Assembly (NCBI GenBank): GCA_947258815.1
Contig: CAMYJW010000021.1
Coordinates: 1 to 64,000, forward strand
From: an uncultured Sphingomonadaceae bacterium
GTDB lineage: Bacteria > Pseudomonadota > Alphaproteobacteria > Sphingomonadales > Sphingomonadaceae
Reading direction: 5' to 3'
Length of the DNA stretch: 64,000 nucleotides
The notes beneath the pieces were generated by a model that was not told the DNA's origin, did no database searches, and saw nothing but the letters and a program-made list of their open reading frames with translations. This document shows, piece after piece, positions 17,242-28,149 of the stretch (position 1 is its first letter; every line of letters starts with the position of its first letter). Both the position numbers and the translations under genes were made by a program.

Positions 17242-18390
17242 ATGCCCGCGATTTACGACCTGACGGACGAGCCCAGACCGCGCGATTTTTCCGCGCGGTA
17301 TGCGCGCGCGCGTCATAGCCGTATTCTGCCGCAGCGCACCGGGCGCAAGCGCTGGCTGGGCGTGGCGCTGCTGGGCGCGCTCACACTGCCCGCGTTCGCA
17401 GCGCCGGGCGAATGGGACCGCTTTGCCATCGGCGATGCGGGCGAACACACGATTGCACTTGATCCCATGCCGTTCGAACAGGCGGGAATGAGCTTTCCCG
17501 GCTCTGCATTCTATTATCTTGAGCAAGACGATCCCGCGTCAGCATCCACCCCTGCCCTGGGCGAAGGCATCCGCTCCGATGCGGATATTGCCACGCCGGG
17601 TGACCGGATCGATCCCGGCCCGCGTGCGCGCGCCGTTTATGTCGATCGCAGCGGGGTCGATCGCACACGCGCGCTCGAATGCCTGACTGCCGCTGTCTAT
17701 TACGAAGCGGCAAGCGAGCCCGATTCCGGCCAGCGCAGTGTGGCGCAAGTGGTGCTGAACCGCATGGCCCATGCTTCCTATCCCAACACCGTGTGCGGGG
17801 TGGTCTATCAGGGATCGCAGCGGCGCACGGGATGCCAGTTCTCCTTCACATGCGACGGATCGCTGGCACGCAAGCCCAGCGCGATGTTCTGGAGCCGCGC
17901 ACAAAACGTCGCGCGGGGTGCTCTGGCCGGATATGTCCACGCCCCGGCGGGCCTTGCCACCCACTATCATACCACCGCGATCAGCCCGTACTGGGCACCC
18001 AGCCTCGATCATCTTGGCACGATCGGCGCGCATCGCTTTTACCGTTTCAAGGGCCGCGCGGGCCGACCGGGCGCTTTCCGCTTTGCCTATCGCGGGGGCG
18101 AACCGGCTCGACAAAATCTCCGTGGATCGCAGATCGCCCGCGAAAGCGGATCGAAACTTGACCCGGTTGCGCTGCAAACCGCCTTCGCGGCAAGCGCTGC
18201 GCCATCTACTGTTGCGGCGGATATGGCGGCGGCAAAAGCAGCGCGCCCCGCACCTGCTCCGGCCTATACGGCGGAACTTGAAGAGCGCGGCGGCGATGCG
18301 CTTTATCGCGGAAGCAAGCTGCCCGATGCCACCGGGATCAGGCCGGAATATCGCAACAGCGGTCGCTGGATCGCACAGCCGGGGGCCTGA
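17242..18390 (+). CDS. Cell-wall hydrolase, SleB/CwlJ (Hydrolase_2) family
   Basis: A 382-aa protein. A basic N-terminal stretch (about 50 residues) precedes a hydrophobic segment WLGVALLGALTLPAFAAP, a long signal peptide or membrane anchor. The catalytic domain lies at about 140-260: ALECLTAAVYYEAASEPDSG (the conserved Glu of EA), then VAQVVLNRMAHASYPNTVCG and GCQFSFTCDG. This family cleaves peptidoglycan glycan strands. The C-terminal 100 residues are Ala/Pro-rich and non-conserved. ATG 17242 is chosen since AAGGA sits five bases ahead; a longer frame to 17149 is rejected. Confidence 0.87.
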   Translation: MPAIYDLTDEPRPRDFSARYARARHSRILPQRTGRKRWLGVALLGALTLPAFAAPGEWDRFAIGDAGEHTIALDPMPFEQAGMSFPGSAFYYLEQDDPASASTPALGEGIRSDADIATPGDRIDPGPRARAVYVDRSGVDRTRALECLTAAVYYEAASEPDSGQRSVAQVVLNRMAHASYPNTVCGVVYQGSQRRTGCQFSFTCDGSLARKPSAMFWSRAQNVARGALAGYVHAPAGLATHYHTTAISPYWAPSLDHLGTIGAHRFYRFKGRAGRPGAFRFAYRGGEPARQNLRGSQIARESGSKLDPVALQTAFAASAAPSTVAADMAAAKAARPAPAPAYTAELEERGGDALYRGSKLPDATGIRPEYRNSGRWIAQPGA

Positions 18391-18513
18391 GAAGGTCAGG
18401 CCGCACGCAACCTTTACGGGTTAATCATCTGGCAACCATAGCTTCATACTCCGGCTTAGAAGCTCTCGCCTAAAAGACGCCTCGCAACACAAAAAAACAA
18501 GGAACTGACGTCG

Positions 18514-18831
18514 ATGACCATCCGCTTTGCCGCAGCGAAGAACCGTAGCAAGATCAGACAGGTCATTTCACTTTCGCGGCCCGGACGGCCAGTTCCACTC
18601 GCGGCCAATGACAACGGGTATGACGCGGCGAATGACGATGCCGCGCTGACGGGTGCACTTCGCCACTTTGCCGAACATGGGGCCAGCGCTGCCCGGCGCG
18701 CCAGCGAAAAAGCGATGACCGCACATGAAACCGGCGACTGCGAGGGTTTTGACTGGTGGCTTTCGGTCTGCCGCATGCTGGACCGCCGACTTGCCGACGC
18801 GGTTGCCACCAAGGCATCGCTGGCGACCTGA
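18514..18831 (+). CDS. Small conserved protein, 105 aa
   Basis: A soluble protein with a disordered basic N-terminus and a C-terminal helical module LTGALRHFAEHGASAARRAS ... FDWWLSVCRMLDRRLA. The WWL..CR.LDRR pattern is one I associate with small uncharacterised proteins of sphingomonads; function unknown. AAGGA lies about ten bases before ATG 18514. No clear operon partner; mdh follows after 266 nt. Confidence 0.72.
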   Translation: MTIRFAAAKNRSKIRQVISLSRPGRPVPLAANDNGYDAANDDAALTGALRHFAEHGASAARRASEKAMTAHETGDCEGFDWWLSVCRMLDRRLADAVATKASLAT

Positions 18832-18971
18832 CACTCGCCAGCGCGCGATACATCCTTATCAGGGCGCTGTGAATCTTACCAGAATCGCAGCAGGGAATCG
18901 CTCCATTATTGCTATTGCGAACTGTTATTAGCTTCTGGCCGAAAAAGTCATTCTTTCCGGCCTCTTCGCGG

Positions 18972-19000
18972 TTGCAATAACGATCACTCCGGCCTAGTGA
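18972..19000 (+). promoter_or_regulatory. Candidate promoter of the TCA operon
   Basis: TTGCAA (18972-18977), a 17-bp spacer and TAGTGA (18995-19000) lie about 100 bp before mdh. The whole gap 18832-19097 contains no gene; its middle (18900-18980) is AT-rich with repeated TATTGC/GCAATA words that could be an operator. Confidence 0.35.
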
Positions 19001-19061
19001 ACTCGGGAACCATTTGGCGCCTGAGTCCAGCGGGAACGATGCAGGCTGCCCATTTGTCTGA

Positions 19062-20060
<999 letters not shown>

Positions 20061-20115
20061 CAGCCATTTTTCCGAACACCCTCTTTTTCTTTCTCCCCTC
20101 CTCAGGAGCACATGA

Positions 20116-21006
20116 ATGTCCATTCTCGTTGACAAGAACACCAAGGTCATCACTCAGGGGATGACCGGATCGACCGGCACGTTCCACACCGAAACCGCAC
20201 TGGCATATGGCACGCAGATGGTTGCGGGCGTAACGCCGGGCAAAGGCGGCACCACGCATATCGGTCTGCCCAACTTCAACACCGTGGCCGAAGCGAAAGC
20301 CGCAACCGGCGCGACCGCATCGTGCATCTATGTGCCGCCGCCGTTCGCCGCGGATTCAATTCTCGAAGCGATCGACGCGGAAATCGAACTGATCGTGGCG
20401 ATCACCGAAGGCGTTCCCGTGCTGGATATGGTGCGTGTCAAACGCGCGCTCGACGGCTCCAAATCGCGCCTGATCGGCCCCAACTGCCCCGGTGTTCTCA
20501 CGCCCGACGAATGCAAGATCGGCATCATGCCCGGCTCTATCTTCAAGAAAGGTTCGGTTGGCGTTGTCTCGCGTTCGGGCACGCTGACTTACGAAGCCGT
20601 GCACCAGACCACCATGGTCGGCCTTGGCCAAACCACGGCAGTCGGCATCGGCGGAGACCCGGTCAACGGCACCAACTTCATCGACGTGCTGGAACTGTTC
20701 CTGGCCGATGACGAAACCAAATCGATCATCATGATCGGTGAAATCGGCGGATCGGCAGAAGAAGAAGCCGCGCAGTTCATCGCCGACGAAGCGAAAAAAG
20801 GCCGCAGCAAACCGATGGTGGGCTTCATTGCCGGACGCACCGCGCCTCCGGGCCGCCGCATGGGCCATGCAGGCGCGATCGTTTCTGGCGGACAGGGCGG
20901 TGCCGACGACAAGATTGCAGCGATGGAAGCGGCGGGCATCCGCGTATCGCCTTCCCCGTCCGAACTTGGCACCACGCTTGATGCCTTGCTCAAGGAGAAC
21001 GCCTGA
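20116..21006 (+). CDS. sucD: Succinyl-CoA ligase, alpha subunit
   Basis: A 296-aa subunit. N-terminal CoA-binding Rossmann domain ([19 protein letters not shown]), then [36 protein letters not shown], and the phospho-acceptor His in [14 protein letters not shown]. With the beta subunit it converts succinyl-CoA to succinate with nucleotide triphosphate formation. The beta-subunit gene sucC, which normally lies between mdh and sucD in many alphaproteobacteria, is not in this window. AGGAG sits ahead of ATG 20116. Confidence 0.97.
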   Translation: MSILVDKNTKVITQGMTGSTGTFHTETALAYGTQMVAGVTPGKGGTTHIGLPNFNTVAEAKAATGATASCIYVPPPFAADSILEAIDAEIELIVAITEGVPVLDMVRVKRALDGSKSRLIGPNCPGVLTPDECKIGIMPGSIFKKGSVGVVSRSGTLTYEAVHQTTMVGLGQTTAVGIGGDPVNGTNFIDVLELFLADDETKSIIMIGEIGGSAEEEAAQFIADEAKKGRSKPMVGFIAGRTAPPGRRMGHAGAIVSGGQGGADDKIAAMEAAGIRVSPSPSELGTTLDALLKENA

Positions 21007-21127
21007 GCATCGGCTCGACGATTTGTTAACCATAACCGGGTCATCCGTGTTCGCGCATTGAACACGGGCGACCCGTCTGGATTGCTCCTCACTCGCGGGA
21101 TGGTTTTCCCGCACCGAAAGGCTTGCA

Positions 21128-23977
21128 ATGGGCAACGAGAATCTCGAGTTCCATCCTGATGACCCGCAGCCCGGGCCAAGCTGGCAGCGCGCGCAGTGGC
21201 CGCTTGTTGGCGGAGACGATGAAGACGATCTGACGCAGGCGCTCGATCCGACGACGCTGAAAACACAGATCCGCCAGTCGGCCAAAAGCGCCGGTGTAGC
21301 CGTTGGCGAAGCGCAGATAGAGGAAGCCGCCGCGGATTCGATCCGTGCGATGATGCTGATCCGCACCTATCGCGTGCGTGGGCATCTGGGAGCCAATCTC
21401 GATCCGCTGGGCATACACCAGCAAAAACTGCCGCGCGACCTGACTCCCGAATACCACGGGTTCGAAGGCGACAAACTGGACCGCAAGGTTTTCATCGGCG
21501 GCAACCTGGGTCTTGAGTGGACTACGGTTCGCGAACTGGTTGAAATTCTGCGCGCCAACTATTGCGGCACCGTTGGCCTTGAATACATGCACATCGCTTC
21601 GGTGCGTGAACGGCGCTTCCTGCAGGAACGCATGGAAGGCGCGGACAAATCGATCGATTTTACGGTGATGGGCAAGAAGGCAATCCTTCAGGCCGTTATC
21701 CGTGGCGAACAGTACGAAGCCTATCTTGGCAAGAAATACGTCGGCACCAAGCGGTTCGGTCTGGATGGCGGCGAATCGATGATCCCGGCGCTGGAATCGG
21801 TGATCAAGCGCGGCGGCCAGCAAGGCGTGAAGGAAATCATCTATGGCATGGCCCATCGCGGACGGCTGAATGTCCTCGCGAATGTGATGGCCAAGCCATA
21901 CAAGGTTATTTTCCACGAATTTTCAGGTGGTTCCGCCAACCCGGACGATGTCGGCGGATCGGGCGACGTGAAATATCATCTGGGCACCAGCACCGACCGC
22001 GAATTTGACGGCATCAAGGTGCACATGAGCCTTGTTCCCAACCCCAGCCATCTTGAAACGGTGGACCCGGTGGTCCTTGGCAAAACGCGCGCGACACAGT
22101 TTTTCCGCGATGATATCGGCGAAGACAAGCACAAGCAGGTGCTGCCCGTGCTGATCCATGGCGATGCGGCGTTTGCCGGACAAGGCGTGATCTGGGAGTG
22201 CTTTGGCCTCTCGGGCATTCGTGGGTATAACACCGGCGGCTGCGTGCACTTTATCATCAACAACCAGATCGGCTTCACCACCAGCCCGCAATTTGCGCGC
22301 TCCAGCCCTTATCCCTCTGACGTTGCCAAAGGGGTTCAGGCACCTATCCTGCATGTCAACGGCGACGATCCCGAAGCGGTGACGTTCGCCTGCAAACTGG
22401 CGATGGATTATCGTCAGGAATTCGGGCGCGACGTGGTGATCGATATGTGGTGCTATCGCCGCTTTGGCCACAATGAAGGCGACGAACCCAGCTTCACGCA
22501 GCCGCTGATGTACGAAAAGATCCGCAAGCACCCCAAGGTCAGCGAAATCTACGCACAGCGACTGGTTGAGGAAGGCGTTATCGACGATGACTTCGCCAAC
22601 AAGACGCGGCAGGAATTTGTCGATCAATTCGACGCGGAGTTCGAAGCCTCAAAATCGTATAAGCCCAACGAGGCAGACTGGTTTGCCGGCCGCTGGAGCG
22701 GGTTTAACAAGCCGGTCGATCCCGAAACCGCGCGCCGCAACGTCGATACCGCAATCGAAGCCAAGCTGTTTGACAGTCTTGGCCACACGCTGACCACCGT
22801 TCCGGATGATCACACGGTTCATAAAACGCTGACCCGCGTGATCGATGCCAAGCGCAAGATGTTTGATCAGGGCGAAGGGTTTGACTGGGCGACGGGCGAA
22901 GCGCTGGCATTCGGCTCGCTCCTGTCCGAAGGGTATAACGTGCGCCTTTCCGGCCAGGATTCAGGCCGCGGCACATTCAGCCAGCGTCATGCCGTCTGGA
23001 TCGATCAGCGCGACGAGCGCAAATATATCCCGCTCACCACCGTGCCGCACGGCCATTTCGAAGTCTATGACAGCACGCTGAGCGAATATGGCGTGCTCGG
23101 TTTTGAATATGGCTATGCCATGGCCGATCCCAAAACGCTGGTGCTGTGGGAAGCGCAGTTCGGCGATTTCGCCAATGGCGCGCAGATCGTCATTGATCAG
23201 TATATCGCCAGTGGCGAGGCAAAGTGGCTGCGTGCCAACGGCCTCGTCCTGTTGTTGCCACATGGCTATGAAGGCCAGGGACCGGAGCACAGCTCCGCCC
23301 GGCTCGAACGGTTTTTGCAACTGTGCGCGGGCGATAACATTCAGGTGTGCAACATCACCACGCCGGCAAACTACTTCCACGTTCTGCGTCGCCAGATGCA
23401 CCGTCCGTTTCGCAAGCCACTGGTTATCATGACGCCCAAATCGCTGCTGCGTCATCCCATGGCAAAATCGCCCGCGTCCGACTTTATCGGCGAAGGCCAT
23501 TTTATGCGCATCCTTTCTGACACCGCGCCGCCAGCGGACGACAAGATCAGGCGGCTTGTGCTGTGTTCGGGCAAAGTTGCCTATGATTTGATTCAGGCGC
23601 GTGACGAAGCCGGGCTGGACGATGTGTCTATCGTGCGGCTGGAGCAGCTCTATCCCTTCCCCGGCGAACCACTGGCGCTGCGCCTTTCGCGCATGACGAA
23701 CCTTGAAGAGGTTGTCTGGTGTCAGGAAGAGCCGCGCAACAACGGTGCCTGGTTCTTCGCGCAGGAACATATCCAAAAAGCCATGCACGATGGCGGGCGC
23801 GATATTGCCGGGCCGGTCTATGCCGGACGCGATGCGAGCGCATCGCCCGCCACGGGTCTGGCGATCCGCCACAAGGAACAACAGGAACTGCTGGTGTCAC
23901 AGGCGCTCGGCCTTGCGTCATCCGGCGGCAAGGCACCGCAATCCAAGCCCAAATCCACACGCAGCAAGCGCAAATAG
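21128..23977 (+). CDS. sucA: 2-oxoglutarate dehydrogenase E1 component
   Basis: A 949-aa thiamine-diphosphate enzyme. After an N-terminal segment it carries GAKRFGLDG-type [31 protein letters not shown], the ThDP site [19 protein letters not shown] with [22 protein letters not shown], and in the C-terminal half [21 protein letters not shown] and [21 protein letters not shown]. It decarboxylates 2-oxoglutarate and passes the succinyl group to the lipoyl domain of SucB. Starts 121 nt after sucD. The Lys/Arg-rich tail is short and non-conserved. Confidence 0.97.
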   Translation: MGNENLEFHPDDPQPGPSWQRAQWPLVGGDDEDDLTQALDPTTLKTQIRQSAKSAGVAVGEAQIEEAAADSIRAMMLIRTYRVRGHLGANLDPLGIHQQKLPRDLTPEYHGFEGDKLDRKVFIGGNLGLEWTTVRELVEILRANYCGTVGLEYMHIASVRERRFLQERMEGADKSIDFTVMGKKAILQAVIRGEQYEAYLGKKYVGTKRFGLDGGESMIPALESVIKRGGQQGVKEIIYGMAHRGRLNVLANVMAKPYKVIFHEFSGGSANPDDVGGSGDVKYHLGTSTDREFDGIKVHMSLVPNPSHLETVDPVVLGKTRATQFFRDDIGEDKHKQVLPVLIHGDAAFAGQGVIWECFGLSGIRGYNTGGCVHFIINNQIGFTTSPQFARSSPYPSDVAKGVQAPILHVNGDDPEAVTFACKLAMDYRQEFGRDVVIDMWCYRRFGHNEGDEPSFTQPLMYEKIRKHPKVSEIYAQRLVEEGVIDDDFANKTRQEFVDQFDAEFEASKSYKPNEADWFAGRWSGFNKPVDPETARRNVDTAIEAKLFDSLGHTLTTVPDDHTVHKTLTRVIDAKRKMFDQGEGFDWATGEALAFGSLLSEGYNVRLSGQDSGRGTFSQRHAVWIDQRDERKYIPLTTVPHGHFEVYDSTLSEYGVLGFEYGYAMADPKTLVLWEAQFGDFANGAQIVIDQYIASGEAKWLRANGLVLLLPHGYEGQGPEHSSARLERFLQLCAGDNIQVCNITTPANYFHVLRRQMHRPFRKPLVIMTPKSLLRHPMAKSPASDFIGEGHFMRILSDTAPPADDKIRRLVLCSGKVAYDLIQARDEAGLDDVSIVRLEQLYPFPGEPLALRLSRMTNLEEVVWCQEEPRNNGAWFFAQEHIQKAMHDGGRDIAGPVYAGRDASASPATGLAIRHKEQQELLVSQALGLASSGGKAPQSKPKSTRSKRK

Positions 23978-24010
23978 CGCCGCAACTCCTCTCTTCGGGA
24001 AAGCTAGCCA

Positions 24011-25237
24011 ATGTCGAGTGAAGTCACTGTCCCCGCTCTGGGTGAATCCGTCGCCGAAGCCACGATTGGCGAATGGCTGAAGCAGCCGGGTGAGCCGGTT
24101 GGTCAGGATGAACCGATCGCCAGCCTTGAGACCGACAAGGTTTCGGTTGAAGTCATGGCCCCGGTTGCAGGCGTGATGGGCGATCAGCTTGTCGCGGTGG
24201 GCGATACGGTGGCTGTCGGCGCGGTGATTGCCACCGTGGTCGAAGGTGCCGCCCCGGCCGCGGACAAACCAGCCGCGTCCAAGGCTGCAGAACCTGCCGC
24301 ACCCGCCAGCGATGCCGGAGAAGATGGCAGCGGCGATGCCCCCACCCTGTCCCCGGCAGTGCGGCGTGCGGTTCTGGAATACGGCATCGATCCTTCCACC
24401 GTCAAAGGCACCGGCAAGGATGGCCGCCTAACCAAGGAAGACGTGATCGCGGCCGCAAAGGCAAAGTCGGACGGCGGCCCCGCAGCCGCCACGCAAGCTG
24501 CTACCGCCGCTGCGCCTGCATCAACGCCCGCTGGCGCGCGCCGCGAAGAGCGCGTGAAGATGACGCGGATGCGCCAGACCATCGCCAAGCGTCTGAAATC
24601 CGCGCAGGATAACGCCGCCCTGCTGACCACGTTCAACGATGTCGATATGACCGCGGTGATCGAAGCGCGCGGCAAATACAAGGATCTGTTCGCAAAGAAA
24701 CACGGCATCAAGCTTGGCTTTATGAGCTTTTTCGCCAAGGCCGCGTGCCTTGCGCTGAAGGATGTTCCCGCGGCCAATGCCTATATCGAAGGCGAGGAAA
24801 TCGTTTATCACGATTATGTCGATATTTCGGTGGCGGTTTCCGCGCCCAACGGGCTGGTTGTCCCGGTCGTGCGCGATTGCGATGCCAAGGGTTTTGCGCA
24901 GATCGAGCTAGACATTGCCGATTTCGGTTCGCGCGCCAAGGACGGCACGCTGACCATGGAAGACATGAAAGGCGGCACCTTCACCATCTCCAACGGCGGT
25001 GTGTTCGGCTCGATGATGTCCACCCCGATCATCAACCCGCCACAAAGCGCGGTGCTGGGCCTTCACCGGATCGAAGACCGCCCCGTGGCGATCAACGGCG
25101 AAGTCGTCATCCGCCCGATGATGTATATCGCCCTCAGCTATGATCACCGCCTGATCGACGGCCGCGAAGCCGTCACTGCACTCAAGATCATCAAGGAAGC
25201 GATCGAAGATCCGACGCGCATCCTGATCGACCTGTAA
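24011..25237 (+). CDS. sucB: Dihydrolipoyl succinyltransferase (E2 of 2-oxoglutarate dehydrogenase)
   Basis: A 408-aa protein with three domains. The lipoyl domain is residues 1-77, with the lipoylated Lys in [10 protein letters not shown]. After an Ala/Pro linker comes the E3/E1-binding domain (about 115-150, [17 protein letters not shown] and [11 protein letters not shown]). After another linker comes the catalytic domain with [19 protein letters not shown] and the active-site [12 protein letters not shown]. It transfers succinyl to CoA. One lipoyl domain only, as usual for OGDH E2. Confidence 0.97.
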   Translation: MSSEVTVPALGESVAEATIGEWLKQPGEPVGQDEPIASLETDKVSVEVMAPVAGVMGDQLVAVGDTVAVGAVIATVVEGAAPAADKPAASKAAEPAAPASDAGEDGSGDAPTLSPAVRRAVLEYGIDPSTVKGTGKDGRLTKEDVIAAAKAKSDGGPAAATQAATAAAPASTPAGARREERVKMTRMRQTIAKRLKSAQDNAALLTTFNDVDMTAVIEARGKYKDLFAKKHGIKLGFMSFFAKAACLALKDVPAANAYIEGEEIVYHDYVDISVAVSAPNGLVVPVVRDCDAKGFAQIELDIADFGSRAKDGTLTMEDMKGGTFTISNGGVFGSMMSTPIINPPQSAVLGLHRIEDRPVAINGEVVIRPMMYIALSYDHRLIDGREAVTALKIIKEAIEDPTRILIDL

Positions 25238-25247
25238 GGAACGGCAC

Positions 25248-26651
25248 ATGGCTGAATACGAGTATGACGTTCTTATCATCGGCGCAGGCCCCGGCGGCTA
25301 TGTCGCGGCGATCCGCGCGGCGCAGCTGGGATTGAAAACGGCATGCGTGGAAAGCCGCGAGACTCTGGGCGGAACCTGCCTCAACGTCGGCTGCATTCCA
25401 TCCAAGGCGCTGCTCCATGGCTCTGAACTCTATGAAGAAGCGCACGACGGCACGCTGGCGAAATTTGGCGTAAAAACCGGCAAGGTGGAACTGGACCTGC
25501 CCACGCTGCAGGGCGAAAAAAGCACCGCCGTAAAAGAGCTGACCGGCGGCATCGAATTTCTGTTCAAAAAGAACAAGGTGGACTGGCTGAAGGGCCTTGC
25601 CACATTCAAAGACGCGCACACGGTGGACGTGGCCGGTATAACCCACACCGCCAAAGATATCGTGATCGCCACCGGATCGTCCGTCACCCCCCTGCCCGGC
25701 GTCGATGTGGACAACGATAAGGGCCTGATCGTCGATTCCACCGGCGCGCTGGCGCTGGATCGGGTGCCCAAACATCTCGTCGTGATTGGCGGCGGGGTTA
25801 TCGGGCTGGAGCTGGGTTCTGTCTGGCGCAGGCTTGGTGCGAAAGTCACCGTGATCGAATATCTCGATGCGCTGCTGCCCGGCATGGATGGCGATATCCG
25901 CAAGGGAGCGGGCAAGCTGTTCAAAAAGCAAAGCATGGAGCTGAAACTCGGCACCAAAGTCACCGGCGCATCGGTGCGCGGCAAAACCGCTACGCTGACG
26001 CTGGAACCGGCAGCGGGCGGCGATGCGGAAACGATCAAGGCCGATTGCGTGCTGGTTGCGATCGGGCGGCGGCCCAACACCGAAGGGCTTGGCCTTGATG
26101 CCATCGGGCTTGAGCCCAATGCGCGCGGCCAGATCGAAATCGATGACAAATTCCGCACCAAAGTCGATGGCGTCTGGGCGATCGGCGACGTTGTGCCCGG
26201 CCCGATGCTGGCGCACAAGGCCGAAGACGAAGGCATTGCCGTTGCAGAAAACATCGCTGGCAAGATTGGCATCGTCAATCACGCGGTGATCCCCGGCGTG
26301 GTTTACACGATGCCCGAAATGGCAGGCGTGGGCCTGACCGAAGAAGCGGCGAAGGAAGCCGGCCACGATGTGAAGGTTGGCAAGTTTCCGATGATGGCCA
26401 ACAGCCGGGCCAAGACCAACCGCGAAACCGACGGGTTCGTCAAAGTGATCGCCGATGCGAAAACAGACCGCGTGCTGGGTGTCTGGTCAATCGCATCGCT
26501 TGCCGGAACGATGATCGCGCAAGCCGCGCAGGCCATGGAATTTGGCGCAACCTCGGAAGACATCGCCTACACCTGCCACGCCCACCCGACGCATTCCGAA
26601 GCGATCAAGGAAGCCGCTATGGCAGTGACGGGCAAACCCATTCACATGTAA
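25248..26651 (+). CDS. lpdA: Dihydrolipoyl dehydrogenase (E3)
   Basis: A 467-aa flavoprotein that reoxidises the E2 lipoyl group with NAD. FAD site IIGAGPGGYVAAIRAAQLG; redox disulfide GGTCLNVGCIPSKALLH (about 40-50); NAD site VIGGGVIGLELGSVW; second FAD motif GVWAIGDVVPGPMLAHKAEDEG; C-terminal His-Glu pair in TCHAHPTHSEAIKEA. It begins ten nt after sucB and closes the operon. The short gap to the convergent gene (26652-26717) shows no strong terminator. Confidence 0.97.
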   Translation: MAEYEYDVLIIGAGPGGYVAAIRAAQLGLKTACVESRETLGGTCLNVGCIPSKALLHGSELYEEAHDGTLAKFGVKTGKVELDLPTLQGEKSTAVKELTGGIEFLFKKNKVDWLKGLATFKDAHTVDVAGITHTAKDIVIATGSSVTPLPGVDVDNDKGLIVDSTGALALDRVPKHLVVIGGGVIGLELGSVWRRLGAKVTVIEYLDALLPGMDGDIRKGAGKLFKKQSMELKLGTKVTGASVRGKTATLTLEPAAGGDAETIKADCVLVAIGRRPNTEGLGLDAIGLEPNARGQIEIDDKFRTKVDGVWAIGDVVPGPMLAHKAEDEGIAVAENIAGKIGIVNHAVIPGVVYTMPEMAGVGLTEEAAKEAGHDVKVGKFPMMANSRAKTNRETDGFVKVIADAKTDRVLGVWSIASLAGTMIAQAAQAMEFGATSEDIAYTCHAHPTHSEAIKEAAMAVTGKPIHM

Positions 26652-26717
26652 TAAGGGACAAGCGCTGCGCTTTGATCAGGTGCGTGAATTTACAACGGCT
26701 GCTGTCCGTGCATCAAT

Positions 26718-27281
26718 TCAGGTAAGCGCTCGCCCGTCGACAGTGACGCGGCGAATGCGGCCATCGCTATCGACCGTGCAGCTGAAAGCGCCGCCGTTGG
26801 TAACCAGCCCTTCAACCCGCCAGCCATTGCCATCGCGGTTCACCGTATCGACCGTATCGACACGGCGATCACCACGCTCAACTTCGCCAACGCAGGTTTC
26901 AACCGCGCCATCCATGCTGCCCGCGCCGCGCCAGCCGCTGCCCGGATAAGGTTCAGAACGGCGCCTGTCGCCATATCCGCCCGAACGATCCCGATAATCG
27001 CGGTAGTCGCGGTAGTCGCGATAGTCATCGTCGCCGGGATAGCGCCGGTCGGGATAACGCGCCTCACGCTCGCGCTTTTCGCGGCTGGACTTGCTGGCCG
27101 CGCTGGCGATCGCCGCGATCCCGCCGATGATAAGCACACCGGCAATCACATCGCCGGCATCAATGCCGCGATCGCGGTGGTGGCCATGCCATCCGCGCGC
27201 CATCGCAGGCGTTGCCGTCAACGCAAGCGTGGCGGCAGCAGCAAGCGCGCGGGCTGTTCCAGAAGCAAATAGAGTTGTCAT
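26718..27281 (-). CDS. Glycine-rich exported protein with RDY repeats (paralogue A)
   Basis: A 187-aa protein. Signal peptide to ATPAMA-RG; then GIDAGDVIAGVLIIGGIAA, a glycine-rich hydrophobic segment; a charged low-complexity middle with four copies of RDY (encoded by near-identical 9-bp units at about 26998-27030); and a C-terminal module ETCVGEVERGDRRVDTVDTV ... FSCTVDSDGRIRRVTVDG with two Cys. The next minus-strand gene upstream shares the hydrophobic and C-terminal modules, so the pair is a divergent duplication. Function unknown; probably envelope-associated. ATG 27281 follows AGGAGGGA. Confidence 0.72.
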   Translation of the reverse strand: MTTLFASGTARALAAAATLALTATPAMARGWHGHHRDRGIDAGDVIAGVLIIGGIAAIASAASKSSREKREREARYPDRRYPGDDDYRDYRDYRDYRDRSGGYGDRRRSEPYPGSGWRGAGSMDGAVETCVGEVERGDRRVDTVDTVNRDGNGWRVEGLVTNGGAFSCTVDSDGRIRRVTVDGRALT

Positions 27282-27403
27282 GCGTCCCTCCTGGGAAGCG
27301 AGCCTGTCAGATCAGGTAATGTAATGTGGCAGACCCCTGTCAGATTGCAAAGCCTAGGCGGCCCAGGCTTTCGCTTGCCTGAACCGCCCGGTTGGGAGAC
27401 CGC

Positions 27404-28006
27404 CTAGCGCAGTCCGCGGATGCCCGAAAAATCGATATCGACAACCCGGCCATGGCGGATTTTGCAGGTAAACCTGCCGCTGTCATACCCGCGATGCCTA
27501 CTGGAATTGTAACCGCGATAATCGCCGTCCCAGCCCACGCCGCGAACATGGCCGCGCCTTGCGCCATAGCGATGGCCGTTGACCGCGATACGGCCCTTCA
27601 CATCATAGCCGCCACGCCGGTTCCTGACGCTGCGAATATCGGTGACATCGGCATTGCCATAAGAATAACGGCTGGCGGTGCGCTCTGCGGCGCGCACACA
27701 GCGTTTGACCGCTTTGCGTTGCGCGATACGGCCATAGTCATACCCGGCCCGATCATATCCACCCCGGCCATATCCGGCCCGGTCATAGCGATAATCGCCG
27801 CCGCTGCGATACCCGTAACGATCCCGCTTGTTCTTGCCGGCAGATGCAGCAACCGCTGCGATTCCGCCGATAATCAGCGCACCGGCAATCACTTCTCCGG
27901 TGCTGATCCCTCTGTCGCCATCGCGGGCGAACGCCGGACTTGCCGCAGAGACCGCCATCGCACCGGCGGCCACGGTTCCGACCATTGCTTTGGTAAGGGT
28001 CTTCAT
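27404..28006 (-). CDS. Glycine/tyrosine-rich exported protein (paralogue B)
   Basis: A 200-aa protein with signal peptide (AVSAASPAFA-RD), then GISTGEVIAGALIIGGIAAV, matching paralogue A almost residue for residue. A Tyr/Gly/Arg-rich middle (YDRAGYGRGGYDRAGYDYG) follows, then a C-terminal module RKAVKRCVRAAER ... RFTCKIRHGRVVDIDFSG with the same Cys spacing style as paralogue A. Unknown function. AGAGGA precedes ATG 28006. The gap to paralogue A is 122 nt. Confidence 0.72.
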   Translation of the reverse strand: MKTLTKAMVGTVAAGAMAVSAASPAFARDGDRGISTGEVIAGALIIGGIAAVAASAGKNKRDRYGYRSGGDYRYDRAGYGRGGYDRAGYDYGRIAQRKAVKRCVRAAERTASRYSYGNADVTDIRSVRNRRGGYDVKGRIAVNGHRYGARRGHVRGVGWDGDYRGYNSSRHRGYDSGRFTCKIRHGRVVDIDFSGIRGLR

Positions 28007-28149
28007 GGCTCAATTCCTCTTTCAGGCGCCGGACGGGAATGTCCGGCCATGAAAGTGGTCTAGCCAATCGCGCGTGAGATGAGACTGAACCCGGCCGACA
28101 GAGTTTGTTCAGGTTTGTCGCTATTTTTATGAACGTCGTACTTAGGAGA

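Noticed and set aside
26998..27030. Tandem 9-bp repeats as a possible CRISPR or regulatory array
   Set aside because: The repeats are in frame and encode RDY units in an exported protein; they have no spacers.
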